This document shows, piece by piece, positions 27,961-36,521 of a stretch of DNA of 64,000 nt. The notes below the pieces were generated by a model, which was not told the DNA's origin, did no database searches, and saw only the letters and a list, made by a program, of their open reading frames with translations. Where the stretch lies: assembly GCA_945873115.1 (NCBI GenBank), contig CAMCBT010000006.1, positions 1 through 64,000 on the forward strand. Direction: 5' to 3'. The stretch is from an uncultured Mitsuokella sp. (GTDB taxonomy: Bacteria > Bacillota > Negativicutes > Selenomonadales > Selenomonadaceae). The position numbers were made by a program, and so were the translations under genes. Position 1 is the first letter of the stretch, and every line of letters starts with the position of its first letter.

Positions 27961-28749
27961 ATGAATCTCAAACGACTCTTTGGTCTGGCAGTCCTCTCGG
28001 GAGCAATGCTCGTCTCCGGCTGCGGCGGCAATACGGCGACGGCTCCCGGCGAAAAGCCGGTGGAGCTCCATGTGGCAGCGGCGGCGAGCCTGACGGATGC
28101 CATGAAGGAGCTGGCTGCTCTCTACGAGAAGGAGCATCCGAATGTGAAGCTACTCTTTAACTTCGGCTCCAGCGGCGCCCTGCAGCAGGCCATCGAGAAC
28201 GGGGCCCAGACGGATCTTTTCTTCTCCGCGGCCCAGAAGCAGATGGATGCACTGGAAAAGAGCGGCGACCTTCTGGAGGGCACCCGCAGGGATCTCTTGG
28301 AAAACGAGGTGGTGCTCATCGTGCCGAAGGAGGGCGGAATGGATATAAAGTCCTTCGAGGATCTCGCCGACCCCGAGATCGCCCATGTGGCCCTCGGGGA
28401 GCCGAAGGGGGTGCCCGTGGGCCAGTACTCGGAGGAAATCCTCACGAAGCTGGGCCTGCTGGACGCAGTGAAGGCGAAGGCCGTCTATGGCTCCGATGTG
28501 CGCCAGGTGCTCTCCTGGGTGGAGACGGGGGACGCGGATGCCGGCCTCGTCTATGCCACGGATGCGGCGGTGTCGGATAAGGTAAAGGTGGCGGCAAAGG
28601 CCCCCGCCGGCTCCCATAAGCCGGTCATCTATCCGGCGGTCGTGGTGAAGAGCTCGGCCAATGCGGAGGCGGCAAAGGAGTTCCTGGCCTTTGCCCAGAC
28701 GGAGGCGGCAAGAGCTGTATTTGCGAAATATGACTTTGTCGTAAAGTGA
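27961..28749 (+). CDS. modA: Molybdate ABC transporter substrate-binding lipoprotein
   Basis: 262-residue lipoprotein that captures molybdate or tungstate at the cell surface. The signal peptide ends in lipobox LVSGCGG. The mature protein begins LHVAAAASLTDAMKELA, the oxyanion-binding opening of ModA. It continues with NFGSSGALQQAIENGAQTDL and SVVETGDADAG-like (LSWVETGDADAGLVYATDA). The ATG at 27961 has AGGAGG at 7-nt spacing; the ATG at 27955 is only 1 nt away from it. First gene of the operon behind the Moco riboswitch. Confidence 0.95.
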   Translation: MNLKRLFGLAVLSGAMLVSGCGGNTATAPGEKPVELHVAAAASLTDAMKELAALYEKEHPNVKLLFNFGSSGALQQAIENGAQTDLFFSAAQKQMDALEKSGDLLEGTRRDLLENEVVLIVPKEGGMDIKSFEDLADPEIAHVALGEPKGVPVGQYSEEILTKLGLLDAVKAKAVYGSDVRQVLSWVETGDADAGLVYATDAAVSDKVKVAAKAPAGSHKPVIYPAVVVKSSANAEAAKEFLAFAQTEAARAVFAKYDFVVK

Positions 28750-28810
28750 GTAAGAGTGATGAAGCGTATCGTACTGACCCCGCCCTTCAGGCGTATCGGA
28801 GGGAGTCTTG

Positions 28811-29854
28811 ATGCTGGAAGTAACGCTTAAAAAAAAACTGCGGGACTTTACGCTCTCTGTGGATTTCGTGGCGGAGGATGAGGTCTTTGCGCTTCTCGGG
28901 GCCTCGGGCTGCGGCAAGAGCATGACGCTTCGCTGCATCGCCGGGCTCGAGAGACCCGATAGCGGGCGCATCGCGCTGAATGGCCGGGTGCTCTTTGACA
29001 GCAGCAGGGGCATCGACCTGCCGCCCCAGCGACGCCAGGTGGGCTATCTCTTCCAGAACTACGCCCTCTTCCCCGATATGACGGTGCGGGAAAATATCCT
29101 CTTTGCCCTCAGGGGGACGCGGACGGAGAAGGAGCGGATCCTTGAGGAAAATATCGCACGGTTTCATCTGGAGGAGCTCACGGAGGCCTATCCCGCCGCC
29201 CTCTCCGGGGGCCAGCAGCAGCGGGTAGCCCTCGCCCGGATTCTCGCCGCAGGCTCGGAGCTTTTGCTGCTGGACGAGCCCTTCTCGGCCCTGGACTCCC
29301 ATTTGAAATGGCAGCTGGAACTGGAGCTGACGGAGCTGCTCGGGAGCCTCGGCGGTGCGGCTATCCTCGTATCCCACTCCCGGAATGAGGCCTACCGCAT
29401 GGCAAGGCACATCGCCGTGATGGAGCGGGGAGAGCTTATGACCGTATCGGATAGGGAGGAGGTCTTCCGCCATCCCGCCACCCTTTCCGCCGCCCGCCTC
29501 ACGGGCTGCAAGAATGTATCAAAGGCAAGCTATGAGGAGGGGAAGCTTCTGGCGAGGGACTGGGGCCTTTCCCTAAGGCTTCCGGAGAGCGAGGAGGTCG
29601 CCTCTGCCCGCTATGTGGGCATCCGCGCCCACCATCTGGAGCGGGTGGAGGCAATGGGGGAGAATGTCTTTCCCATGGAGGTGGTGCGGGTCATCGAGGA
29701 TGTGTTTTCCTTCCGAATCCTCCTGCGCCCAGTCGGCACGGCAGGGGAGCCCCTCCTCTGGGAGCTGGCGAAGGAGGCTTGGCAGGAAGCGCAAAGCGTG
29801 AGCCCGCTCCTCATCCACCTCCCGCCGGAAAGACTGCTGCTTCTGAGGAGGTGA
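28811..29854 (+). CDS. modC: Molybdate ABC transporter ATP-binding protein
   Basis: 347-residue ATPase that powers molybdate import. It has Walker A GASGCGKS (about 33), the Q-loop FQNYALFPDM, signature LSGGQQQRVALAR, Walker B LLLLDEPFSALD and the switch His in VSHSRNEAYR. The C-terminal part (from about residue 235) is an extra beta domain that in ModC proteins can bind oxyanion; it has a YVGIRAHHLE motif. GGAGGG precedes the ATG at 28811. The order A-C-B differs from the more usual A-B-C. Confidence 0.93.
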   Translation: MLEVTLKKKLRDFTLSVDFVAEDEVFALLGASGCGKSMTLRCIAGLERPDSGRIALNGRVLFDSSRGIDLPPQRRQVGYLFQNYALFPDMTVRENILFALRGTRTEKERILEENIARFHLEELTEAYPAALSGGQQQRVALARILAAGSELLLLDEPFSALDSHLKWQLELELTELLGSLGGAAILVSHSRNEAYRMARHIAVMERGELMTVSDREEVFRHPATLSAARLTGCKNVSKASYEEGKLLARDWGLSLRLPESEEVASARYVGIRAHHLERVEAMGENVFPMEVVRVIEDVFSFRILLRPVGTAGEPLLWELAKEAWQEAQSVSPLLIHLPPERLLLLRR

Positions 29855-29858
29855 CTGC

Positions 29859-30518
29859 ATGGAGCCGGCACCCTTTTTTATCACGTTGAAGACGGCGGCG
29901 GTCTCCACCGCTTTGACCTTTTTCCTCGGCATTGGCCTGGCCTTTTTCGTCCTTCGTATGAAGCGGGGCAAGGGCCTCGCGGATGCCATCATCACGCTGC
30001 CATTGGTGCTTCCGCCGACGGTCGTAGGCTTCTTCCTGTTGCTGACATTTGGCAAGAAGAGCGCTCTCGGCTCCTTCTTGCTGGAGCAGGGAATTGCCCT
30101 GGTCTTCACCTGGAAAGCGGCGGTCATCGCCGCCGTCATCGTGTCGCTGCCCCTCATGTATCGCACGGCGCGGGGGGCCTTTGAGCAGATGGACGAAAAT
30201 ATCCTGGCGGCGGCGAGGACGCTGGGGGTATCGGAGTGGCGGATATTCTGGCACCTCCTCCTGCCGAATGCAAGGCATGGAATCCTCGCGGGTCTGGTGC
30301 TGTCCTTTACAAGGGCCCTGGGGGAGTTCGGCGCCACCATCATGTTTGCCGGCAACATCCCCGGCGTGACCCAGACCATGTCCACAGCCGTCTACGCCGC
30401 CATCCAGGCCAACGACTACGACCTGGCCTTCCAATGGGCCATCGCCCTCGTGGTCTTCTCCCTGTTCTTTGTAGTGCTGATGAACGTATGGATGGGGCAT
30501 CTTTCGCGCAATCAATAA
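29859..30518 (+). CDS. modB: Molybdate ABC transporter permease
   Basis: 219-residue integral membrane protein with about five or six hydrophobic segments. It forms the molybdate channel with ModC. It has the ModB opening LKTAAVSTALTFFLGIGLAF, the LPLVLPPTVVGFFLL stretch and the cytoplasmic EAA loop ARTLGVSEWRIFWHLLLPNA that docks on the ATPase. ALGEFGATIMFAGNIPGVTQ near the end is a strong ModB signature. It begins 4 nt after modC, with GAGGAGG inside the modC end. Confidence 0.94.
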   Translation: MEPAPFFITLKTAAVSTALTFFLGIGLAFFVLRMKRGKGLADAIITLPLVLPPTVVGFFLLLTFGKKSALGSFLLEQGIALVFTWKAAVIAAVIVSLPLMYRTARGAFEQMDENILAAARTLGVSEWRIFWHLLLPNARHGILAGLVLSFTRALGEFGATIMFAGNIPGVTQTMSTAVYAAIQANDYDLAFQWAIALVVFSLFFVVLMNVWMGHLSRNQ

Positions 30519-30535
30519 AATCCTAGGAGAGCAAA

Positions 30536-31564
30536 ATGAAAGAGATAAATGTAAGGGATGCGGTGGGGATGGCACTTTGCCATGATATCACACAGATTGT
30601 CCGCGGTGGCGTCAAGGACGCCCGGTTTCGTCGGGGTCACGTCATCACCGAGGAGGATGTGCCCGTCCTGCTGTCTCTCGGCAAGGAGCATATTTTCGTC
30701 TGGGAGGACGAGGAAAATCGGATCCATGAAAACGATGCGGCGGCCATCCTCGCGGACCTTTGCCAGGGGGCAAATATGGAGCGGGGCGAGGTCAAGGAGG
30801 GGAAAATCGAGCTTGCCTCCACAGTGGACGGTGTTTTCCGCGTCGATGCGGAGCATATCGATGCGATAAACGATATGGACGACATGTGCGTTGCGACCCT
30901 TGCAAGCAATATGCCCGTCAAGAAAGGCACGAAGCTCGCCGGCATGCGGGTCATCCCACTCACCATCGAGCTGGAGAAAATGGAGGCGGCAAGGTCGGTC
31001 GCGGGAACGGAGCCGCTTCTTCAGGTGGTGCCCTATCGGAAAATGAAGGTGGGCGTCGTCACCACCGGCTCCGAGGTGGCCCATGGACTGATAAAGGACA
31101 CCTTCACGCCGGTGCTCGCGGCGAAGCTAAAGCCCTTTGGCCTCCGGGTGGATGGACATCGCCTCTCCGACGATGCAAAGGAGCACACCCTGGCCGCCAT
31201 TCAGGAGCTTCTCGCGGAGGGCATGGACATGATTCTCTGCACCGGCGGCATGAGCGTGGATCCCGATGATCGGACGCCGGCAGCTATCCGCGATACGGGG
31301 GCGCGGATTGTCACATACGGTGCCCCGGTACTGCCGGGGGCCATGTTTCTCCTCTCCTATCTGGAGGGGAGCGGGAAATCCATTCCCATCCTGGGCCTGC
31401 CGGGCTGCGTCATGCACGATCCGGCCACCGTCTTCGACATCTTTTTGCCGCGCCTGGTGGCGGGCATCCCCATCAGCCGGCGGGATATCCGAGGGCTGGG
31501 CGTCGGAGGCCTATGCATGCGCTGCAGCACCTGCCATTACCCCATCTGCCCCTTTGGGAAGTGA
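30536..31564 (+). CDS. Molybdopterin-binding (MoeA/MogA-like) protein with a Cys-rich tail
   Basis: 342 residues. The central part (about 165-310) is a MoCF-binding domain: MKVGVVTTGSEVAHGLIKDT, then ILCTGGMSVDPDDRTPAAIR and GLPGCVMHDPATVFD. It lacks the full MoeA domain set and is distinct from the moeA next door. The N-terminal 160 residues resemble a MoeA-like scaffold. The C-terminus ends CMRCSTCHYPICPFGK, four cysteines in 16 residues, which could bind a metal or cluster. Its role may be a regulatory or handling step in Moco insertion; this is a guess from domain and context. Confidence 0.8.
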   Translation: MKEINVRDAVGMALCHDITQIVRGGVKDARFRRGHVITEEDVPVLLSLGKEHIFVWEDEENRIHENDAAAILADLCQGANMERGEVKEGKIELASTVDGVFRVDAEHIDAINDMDDMCVATLASNMPVKKGTKLAGMRVIPLTIELEKMEAARSVAGTEPLLQVVPYRKMKVGVVTTGSEVAHGLIKDTFTPVLAAKLKPFGLRVDGHRLSDDAKEHTLAAIQELLAEGMDMILCTGGMSVDPDDRTPAAIRDTGARIVTYGAPVLPGAMFLLSYLEGSGKSIPILGLPGCVMHDPATVFDIFLPRLVAGIPISRRDIRGLGVGGLCMRCSTCHYPICPFGK

Positions 31565-31568
31565 TACC

Positions 31569-32786
31569 ATGCAAGATATAACGCTCGAAACAGCCGCAGC
31601 CGCCCTCCTCTCGCGGGTGCGCCCGCCTGCCATCGAGGAGCTGCCCCTTCTCTTTCTTCTCGGACGGGTGGCGGCGGAGGATGTATTTGCCAGGATGGAC
31701 AATCCTCCCTTTGACCGGTCGCCCCTCGATGGCTATGCCCTGCGCTCTGCCGATACGGCGGGAGCCACGGCGGCAAAGCCTGCGGCCCTTGCCCTTCTGG
31801 GGGAGGAGTGCGCCGGCGATTTCTACGAGGGGACGGTGCTCCCGGGCTCCTGTCTCCGCATCATGACGGGGGCCGCCATGCCGACGGGCACGGATACGGT
31901 GGTGCGGCAGGAGGATGTGACGCTCTCTGAGGACGAGGGGATGGTGTATATTCCCTATCCTCTCAGACATCACGAGAATTACTGCTTCGCCGGGGAGGAT
32001 GTGAAGGAGGGCGTCTGCCTTGTGAAAAAGGGCAGTCGTTATTCGGCAAGCTCTGTGGCGGTGCTGGCAAGCCAGGGCTACGCGCGGGCCAGGGTCTTTG
32101 CCCGTCCCCGGGTGGCCCTGGCCAGCACGGGAGACGAGCTGGTATCGCCAGGGGAGGCCCTGGCCCCCGGGAAGATTTATAACAGCAATCTCTATCTCGC
32201 GGCAGGGCGGCTTATGGAGCTGGGGCTCACGCCGGTGCTCCTGGGTATCCTGCCGGATGACCCGACGAAGGCGGCCCAGGTGCTTCGGGAGGTGGAGGCG
32301 GATCTCCTACTCACCACCGGCGGCGTCTCCGTGGGGAAGAAGGACATCATGCACCAGGTGGTGCCCATCCTCGGTGCCAAGCGGATTTTTTGGCGGGTCT
32401 GCATGAAGCCTGGGGCTCCTGCCATCGGCTACGAGCTGCCGGACGGCAGGCTGGGTATCGCTCTCTCGGGCAATCCCTTTGCGGCCTTCGCCACCCTCGA
32501 GCTTCTGGCGAGGCCGGTGCTGCGGGCTATGGAGGGCTGCGCTCGGACAGAGCTTCCCCGCCGAAGGGTGGTGCTTCGGGACAGCTTCCCGAAGGAGAGC
32601 CGGGGCCGCCGCTTTATCAGGGCCCGGGTGGAGGGCAATGAGGCGACACTGCCTGACCAGCATGCCTCGGGGGCCCTCTTTTCCGCTGTGGGCTGCAATG
32701 CTTTTCTTGATATCCCGGCCGGGACAGGCCCCCTTTCGGCCGACGCGGAGGCAGAGGCAGTGCTTCTGGGGAGGGACTATGCTTGA
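31569..32786 (+). CDS. moeA: Molybdopterin molybdenumtransferase
   Basis: 405-residue MoeA, which inserts molybdate into adenylylated molybdopterin. Visible signatures are PPFDRSPLDGYALRS (about 45), IMTGAAMPTGTDTVVRQED, ASTGDELVSPGEALAPGKIY and LLTTGGVSVGKKD. MKPGAPAIGYELPDG and GIALSGNPFAAFATLELL make up the MogA-like third domain. The ATG at 31569 comes 5 nt after the previous gene; the open frame extends back to 31266 but lacks homology there. It overlaps moaA by 8 nt. Confidence 0.93.
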   Translation: MQDITLETAAAALLSRVRPPAIEELPLLFLLGRVAAEDVFARMDNPPFDRSPLDGYALRSADTAGATAAKPAALALLGEECAGDFYEGTVLPGSCLRIMTGAAMPTGTDTVVRQEDVTLSEDEGMVYIPYPLRHHENYCFAGEDVKEGVCLVKKGSRYSASSVAVLASQGYARARVFARPRVALASTGDELVSPGEALAPGKIYNSNLYLAAGRLMELGLTPVLLGILPDDPTKAAQVLREVEADLLLTTGGVSVGKKDIMHQVVPILGAKRIFWRVCMKPGAPAIGYELPDGRLGIALSGNPFAAFATLELLARPVLRAMEGCARTELPRRRVVLRDSFPKESRGRRFIRARVEGNEATLPDQHASGALFSAVGCNAFLDIPAGTGPLSADAEAEAVLLGRDYA

Positions 32787-33756
32787 TACATGCAAAAGAC
32801 AGCTGACGTATCTGAGAATCTCGCTGACGGACAGGTGCAACCTCCGCTGCCGCTACTGCATGCCGGCGGAGGGGGTGGCAAAGTGTAGCCATGGGGATAT
32901 CCTTTCCTATGAGGAAATCGAGCGGCTCGTGCGGATTTTCGCAGGGCTCGGGGTGCGGAAGGTGCGCCTCACGGGTGGCGAACCTCTTGTGAGGCCCGGT
33001 GCCGTGAAGCTTGCGACGCGGCTCCGGGCGATAGAGGGCATCGAGGAGCTAGCCATCACCACAAACGGGGTGCTGCTTGGAAAATATGCAAGGGCTTTGG
33101 CGGCGGCCGGGGTGAATGGGGTGAACATGAGCCTCGATACCCTGCGGGAGGCGGCCTTCGCCCGTATCAGTCGCAGGTCGGGTCTCGCGGGAGTCCGAGC
33201 GGGGCTTCAAGCAGCTATCGAGGCGGGCATACCTCGCATCAAGATAAATGTGGTGACCATCCGCGGCCTGAATGAGGAGGATATCGTGCCTCTCGCAAAG
33301 CTCGCGGAACGGGAGGCCATCGATGTGCGCTATATCGAGCTCATGCCAATCGGCGTGGCAAGGGAGGCGGGCCTTCGGGGCGTGCCTCCCCAAGAGGTGC
33401 GCCAGAGGCTGGAGGCGGCCTTTGGCAGACTCCACCCGGCCATGAAGGGAGCTCTGGAGGGGCCGGCAAGTCTCTATCATATCGCGGGCTTCCGGGGGCG
33501 CATCGGCTTTATCAGGGCCCTGGAGCATTCCTTTTGCGCCTCCTGCAACCGGCTGCGGCTGACGGCCGAGGGCTTCTTGAAGCTCTGCCTGGCCTCGCCC
33601 AAGGGGATCGACCTCCGGGCTCTTCTGCGGCGCGGAGCCGATGACGAGGAGCTGCGAGAGGCGATTTTGGAGGCGGTACGGCATAAGCCCCGGGCCCATG
33701 ATTTTGCGGGCCGAGGGGCGGAGGACAGCCGGGCCATGTATGAGGTGGGAGGATAA
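32779..33756 (+). CDS. moaA: GTP 3',8-cyclase (radical SAM)
   Basis: 325-residue MoaA, first enzyme of Moco synthesis, which with MoaC turns GTP into cyclic pyranopterin monophosphate. The N-terminal cluster motif is CNLRCRYCMP (about residue 21). Then come VRLTGGEPLVRP, ITTNGVLL and MSLDTL. The second 4Fe-4S site is FCASCNRLRLTAEGFLKLCL (about 255-275). The usual C-terminal Gly-Gly is present at the very end (YEVGG), as MoaA requires. Start overlaps the moeA stop. Confidence 0.95.
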   Translation: MLDTCKRQLTYLRISLTDRCNLRCRYCMPAEGVAKCSHGDILSYEEIERLVRIFAGLGVRKVRLTGGEPLVRPGAVKLATRLRAIEGIEELAITTNGVLLGKYARALAAAGVNGVNMSLDTLREAAFARISRRSGLAGVRAGLQAAIEAGIPRIKINVVTIRGLNEEDIVPLAKLAEREAIDVRYIELMPIGVAREAGLRGVPPQEVRQRLEAAFGRLHPAMKGALEGPASLYHIAGFRGRIGFIRALEHSFCASCNRLRLTAEGFLKLCLASPKGIDLRALLRRGADDEELREAILEAVRHKPRAHDFAGRGAEDSRAMYEVGG

Positions 33757-33757
33757 T

Positions 33758-34684
33758 ATGGGAAGGATTCATGCGCTTTGCATCAGCGAGAAGAAGGGGA
33801 CGCTCAAGAAGCCCGTCGAAAAAGCACGCTTTATCGTGGAGCATGGCATTGAGGGCGATGCCCACGCGGGACGGTGGCATCGACAGGTGAGCTTCCTGGG
33901 CCTCGGGGAAATCGAGGACTTTCGGAAGCGTGGAGCAAAGGTGGACTTCGGCGCCTTCGGGGAAAATATCGTGGCCGATGGCTTCCACTTCAAGGAGTTT
34001 CCGGTGGGCACGCGGCTCAAGGCCGGGGACGTGGTCTTTGAAATCACCCAGATTGGCAAGAAGTGCCACCAGGGCTGTGCCATCTTCCAGCAGGTGGGAG
34101 ACTGCATCATGCCCCGGGAGGGTGTCTTTGGCCGGGTGCTCCGGGGCGGCACGCTGAAGGTAGGGGACGAGCTCTCCCTCTTTACAGGAAAGCTCCCCCT
34201 CGATGCGGCCATCATCACCGCCAGCGACAAGGGCTCGAAAGGGGAGCGGGAGGATGTGAGCGGCGACACGGTGGAGAGGCTTCTAAAGGAGGCTGGCTAT
34301 ACCCTTGCTGACCGCACCATCCTGCCGGACGAGCAATCGGAGCTGGAGGCGACCCTGCGGGGCTACGCCGATCGGGGCATCGCCCTCGTGCTGACGACAG
34401 GCGGCACGGGCTTTTCGCCTCGGGATGTGACGCCGGAGGCGACGATAGCAGTCTGTGACCGGATGGCACCGGGCATCGCCGAGGCCATGCGGGTAAAGTC
34501 CCTTGCGATTACCCCCCGGGCTATGCTGAGCCGGACGGCGGCAGGTATCGCAAAGCGCACGCTCATCGTAAACCTCCCCGGCAGTCCCAAGGCGGTCACG
34601 GAGTGCCTGGGCTTCATTCTGCCGACGCTGAAGCATGGCATCGATATCCTGCGGGGGGAGACAAGCGAATGCGCGAGGAAGTAA
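33758..34684 (+). CDS. MOSC domain-MogA/MoaB molybdopterin adenylyltransferase fusion
   Basis: 308 residues with two parts. Residues 1 to about 145 form a MOSC domain ([31 protein letters not shown] and [10 protein letters not shown] with the conserved Cys), the sulphur-carrier domain seen in Moco sulphurases and in YiiM/YuaD proteins. Residues about 148-308 are a MogA/MoaB domain ([48 protein letters not shown]) that adenylylates molybdopterin before MoeA acts. The start is 1 nt after the moaA stop codon and has GGGAGG upstream. MOSC-Mog fusions exist elsewhere; in this operon the fusion would supply the Mog step. Confidence 0.88.
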   Translation: MGRIHALCISEKKGTLKKPVEKARFIVEHGIEGDAHAGRWHRQVSFLGLGEIEDFRKRGAKVDFGAFGENIVADGFHFKEFPVGTRLKAGDVVFEITQIGKKCHQGCAIFQQVGDCIMPREGVFGRVLRGGTLKVGDELSLFTGKLPLDAAIITASDKGSKGEREDVSGDTVERLLKEAGYTLADRTILPDEQSELEATLRGYADRGIALVLTTGGTGFSPRDVTPEATIAVCDRMAPGIAEAMRVKSLAITPRAMLSRTAAGIAKRTLIVNLPGSPKAVTECLGFILPTLKHGIDILRGETSECARK

Positions 34685-36270
34685 GGGATATCGCGCTCCT
34701 CCTCATAGCCGGCGGCCGGTCCCGTCGCATGGGGGAGGACAAGCGGTTTTTGCGCCTTGGGGAGGAGATCCTGCTGGCGAGGGCGCTTCGAAGGGCGGCC
34801 GCGGTGTCCTTTCGGGAGCGGTTCCTCTGCGTGGAGGCAGAGACGGAGTCCCTGCAGGCCCTGGCCTCCCGCTATGGCTATAGGCTCCTCGTCGATGAGC
34901 GAGGGGGAGAGGGCCCCGCGGAGGGGCTGCGCCGAGGGCTCTCGGTCATGAATTCGGAGTGGGCCCTGGCCCTCTCCTGTGATATGCCCTTCTTTGACTT
35001 CGGCGTTTTGCCGAAGCTCCTGGCCCATCGAGGCAATGGTCGGGCGGTCATCCCGCTGGCAGGCGGCCGGCGGCAGATGCTGGCGGGGCTTTACCATCGG
35101 GCTGTGGCAGGTTCTCTCGAGGCGGCACTCGACAAGGGGGAGCGGAAGCTCGCCAAGATCGTGGAGGAGCCCGTTCTGGCGGAGCTGTCCGAGGAGGCGT
35201 TTTTCAACGTCAATACGCCCGCTGATCTGCGGCTTGCCCGAGGGCGGCTTGCCAACGAGGCTCGCCGGGTGCCCATGCTTTCCATCGTGGCCCCCGCCTC
35301 CGGCACGGGAAAGACCACCTTCCTAGAAAAGCTTATCGGAAGGCTGTCGGCCAGGGGGCTCCGCATTGCCGCAGTGAAGAGCGATGCCCACGGCTTTTCC
35401 CTCGATGTGGAGGGGAAGGACACGGATAGATTCCAAAAGGCCGGGGCCGTGGGGGTCGCCATATCGTCGCCTACAGGCTGGATGGTTCTGGAGCAGGCGC
35501 AGGCGAGAAAGGAGCTTTCGGAGTTGGCGGGAAAGCTGGAAAATATCGACCTCATCCTCACGGAGAGCCGCACCCATGGCACTTTCCCCGCCCTCTCCCT
35601 CTGGCGGGGGAAGGGAGAGCCCATAACAGGCTCCGATGTGGCAGCTCTCTTCGCTGGCGGCGAGGGGGCGGAGGAGGTACGCCTGGCCCAGGGGGATGCT
35701 CTCGCCACCTATGACCTAAATGATTTGGAGGAGGCGGAGCGTTTTGCCTGCTTCCTCATGGGGAAACGAAAAGAAGAAGGGGATTGTATGGAGCAGGAAA
35801 AGAGACTGACCCACTTCAATGACGCGGGAGAGGCCATCATGGTGGATGTGAGCGGAAAGGCGGAGACGGATCGGGAGGCCGTGGCCAGCGGAAAGATTAC
35901 CATGAACGAGGCGGCCTTTGCGGCTCTTCGCGAGGGAACCTCAAAGAAGGGGGATGTGCTGGGTGTGGCGCGGATCGCCGGCATCATGGCATCAAAGCGC
36001 ACCAGCGAGGCCATCCCCCTCTGCCATCCGCTGCCCCTCGCGAAGTGCAGCATTGACTTCGCAGAGGAGCCGGCGACCCGCACCGTCACGGCGCGGGCCC
36101 GTGTCAAGACCCGTGGCGTAACCGGTGTCGAGATGGAGGCCCTCCACGCCGTGAGCGTGACGCTCCTCTCTATCTACGACATGCTGAAGGCTGTGGACAA
36201 GCGGATGGAGCTAGGCGAGATCCATCTGGAGGAAAAGACCGGCGGCAAAAGCGGCACCTTCCGCCGCTAA
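34669..36270 (+). CDS. MobA-MobB-MoaC trifunctional fusion
   Basis: 533-residue single frame. Residues 1 to about 200 are MobA-like ([37 protein letters not shown]), which attaches GMP to Moco. Residues about 204-365 are MobB, with P-loop [15 protein letters not shown]. From about 374 comes a full MoaC ([50 protein letters not shown] and [11 protein letters not shown]), the partner of MoaA in the first step. The ATG at 34669 has GGGGGGAG 8 nt upstream. An internal ATG at 35788 with AGAAGGGG before it could also give free MoaC. Last gene of the operon. Fusing first- and last-step enzymes is unusual. Confidence 0.9.
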   Translation: MREEVRDIALLLIAGGRSRRMGEDKRFLRLGEEILLARALRRAAAVSFRERFLCVEAETESLQALASRYGYRLLVDERGGEGPAEGLRRGLSVMNSEWALALSCDMPFFDFGVLPKLLAHRGNGRAVIPLAGGRRQMLAGLYHRAVAGSLEAALDKGERKLAKIVEEPVLAELSEEAFFNVNTPADLRLARGRLANEARRVPMLSIVAPASGTGKTTFLEKLIGRLSARGLRIAAVKSDAHGFSLDVEGKDTDRFQKAGAVGVAISSPTGWMVLEQAQARKELSELAGKLENIDLILTESRTHGTFPALSLWRGKGEPITGSDVAALFAGGEGAEEVRLAQGDALATYDLNDLEEAERFACFLMGKRKEEGDCMEQEKRLTHFNDAGEAIMVDVSGKAETDREAVASGKITMNEAAFAALREGTSKKGDVLGVARIAGIMASKRTSEAIPLCHPLPLAKCSIDFAEEPATRTVTARARVKTRGVTGVEMEALHAVSVTLLSIYDMLKAVDKRMELGEIHLEEKTGGKSGTFRR

Positions 36271-36277
36271 AAAATGG

Positions 36278-36317
36278 AGAACCCCCAGCAGTTGACTAGG
36301 CTGCTGGGGGTTCTTTT
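36278..36317 (+). terminator. Terminator of the Moco operon
   Basis: A 14-bp G/C-rich stem (AGAACCCCCAGCAG and its complement from 36301) with a 9-nt loop is followed by TTTT, 7 nt after the fusion gene stop. Confidence 0.93.
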
Positions 36318-36393
36318 GGTGCAGTTTCATGTGGCAATCATCCCACAAGAAAAATGATTGACAAAAAAATTTTCAGAATACGATGAAAAGTAC

Positions 36394-36422
36394 TTGCGCA
36401 TTCGCAGTTCCTATTGTATAAT
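36394..36422 (+). promoter_or_regulatory. Sigma-70 promoter of the galactoside operon
   Basis: TTGCGC (36394-36399), a 17-nt spacer and a perfect TATAAT (36417-36422) lie about 100 nt before the first gene, leaving room for operators in the leader. Confidence 0.75.
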
Positions 36423-36444
36423 CGGATTTGTAAGAAAGAAAGCG

Positions 36445-36503
36445 TTTACCGATAAAAATAAAAAGCGCTTTTTGTTTTTTCGGTAAAAAGTAAACGATTA
36501 CTT
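36445..36503 (+). promoter_or_regulatory. Palindromic operator region of the galactoside operon
   Basis: A 44-bp inverted repeat is centred on AGCGCT (arms 36445-36466 and 36467-36488, about 20 of 22 positions matching). It is followed by a second palindrome, AAGTAA-ACGA-TTACTT (36488-36503). An AAAGCGTTTAC block at the left edge resembles LacI/CcpA-type half-sites with a central CG. Placed between promoter and first gene, these are candidate sites for the LacI-type regulator at the end of the operon. Confidence 0.6.
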
Positions 36504-36521
36504 TTACAGGAGGGGTACAGG

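Noticed and set aside
36383-36424. Small ORF starting ATGAAAAGTACTTGC upstream of the galactoside operon
   Set aside because: It overlaps the promoter itself and has no RBS.
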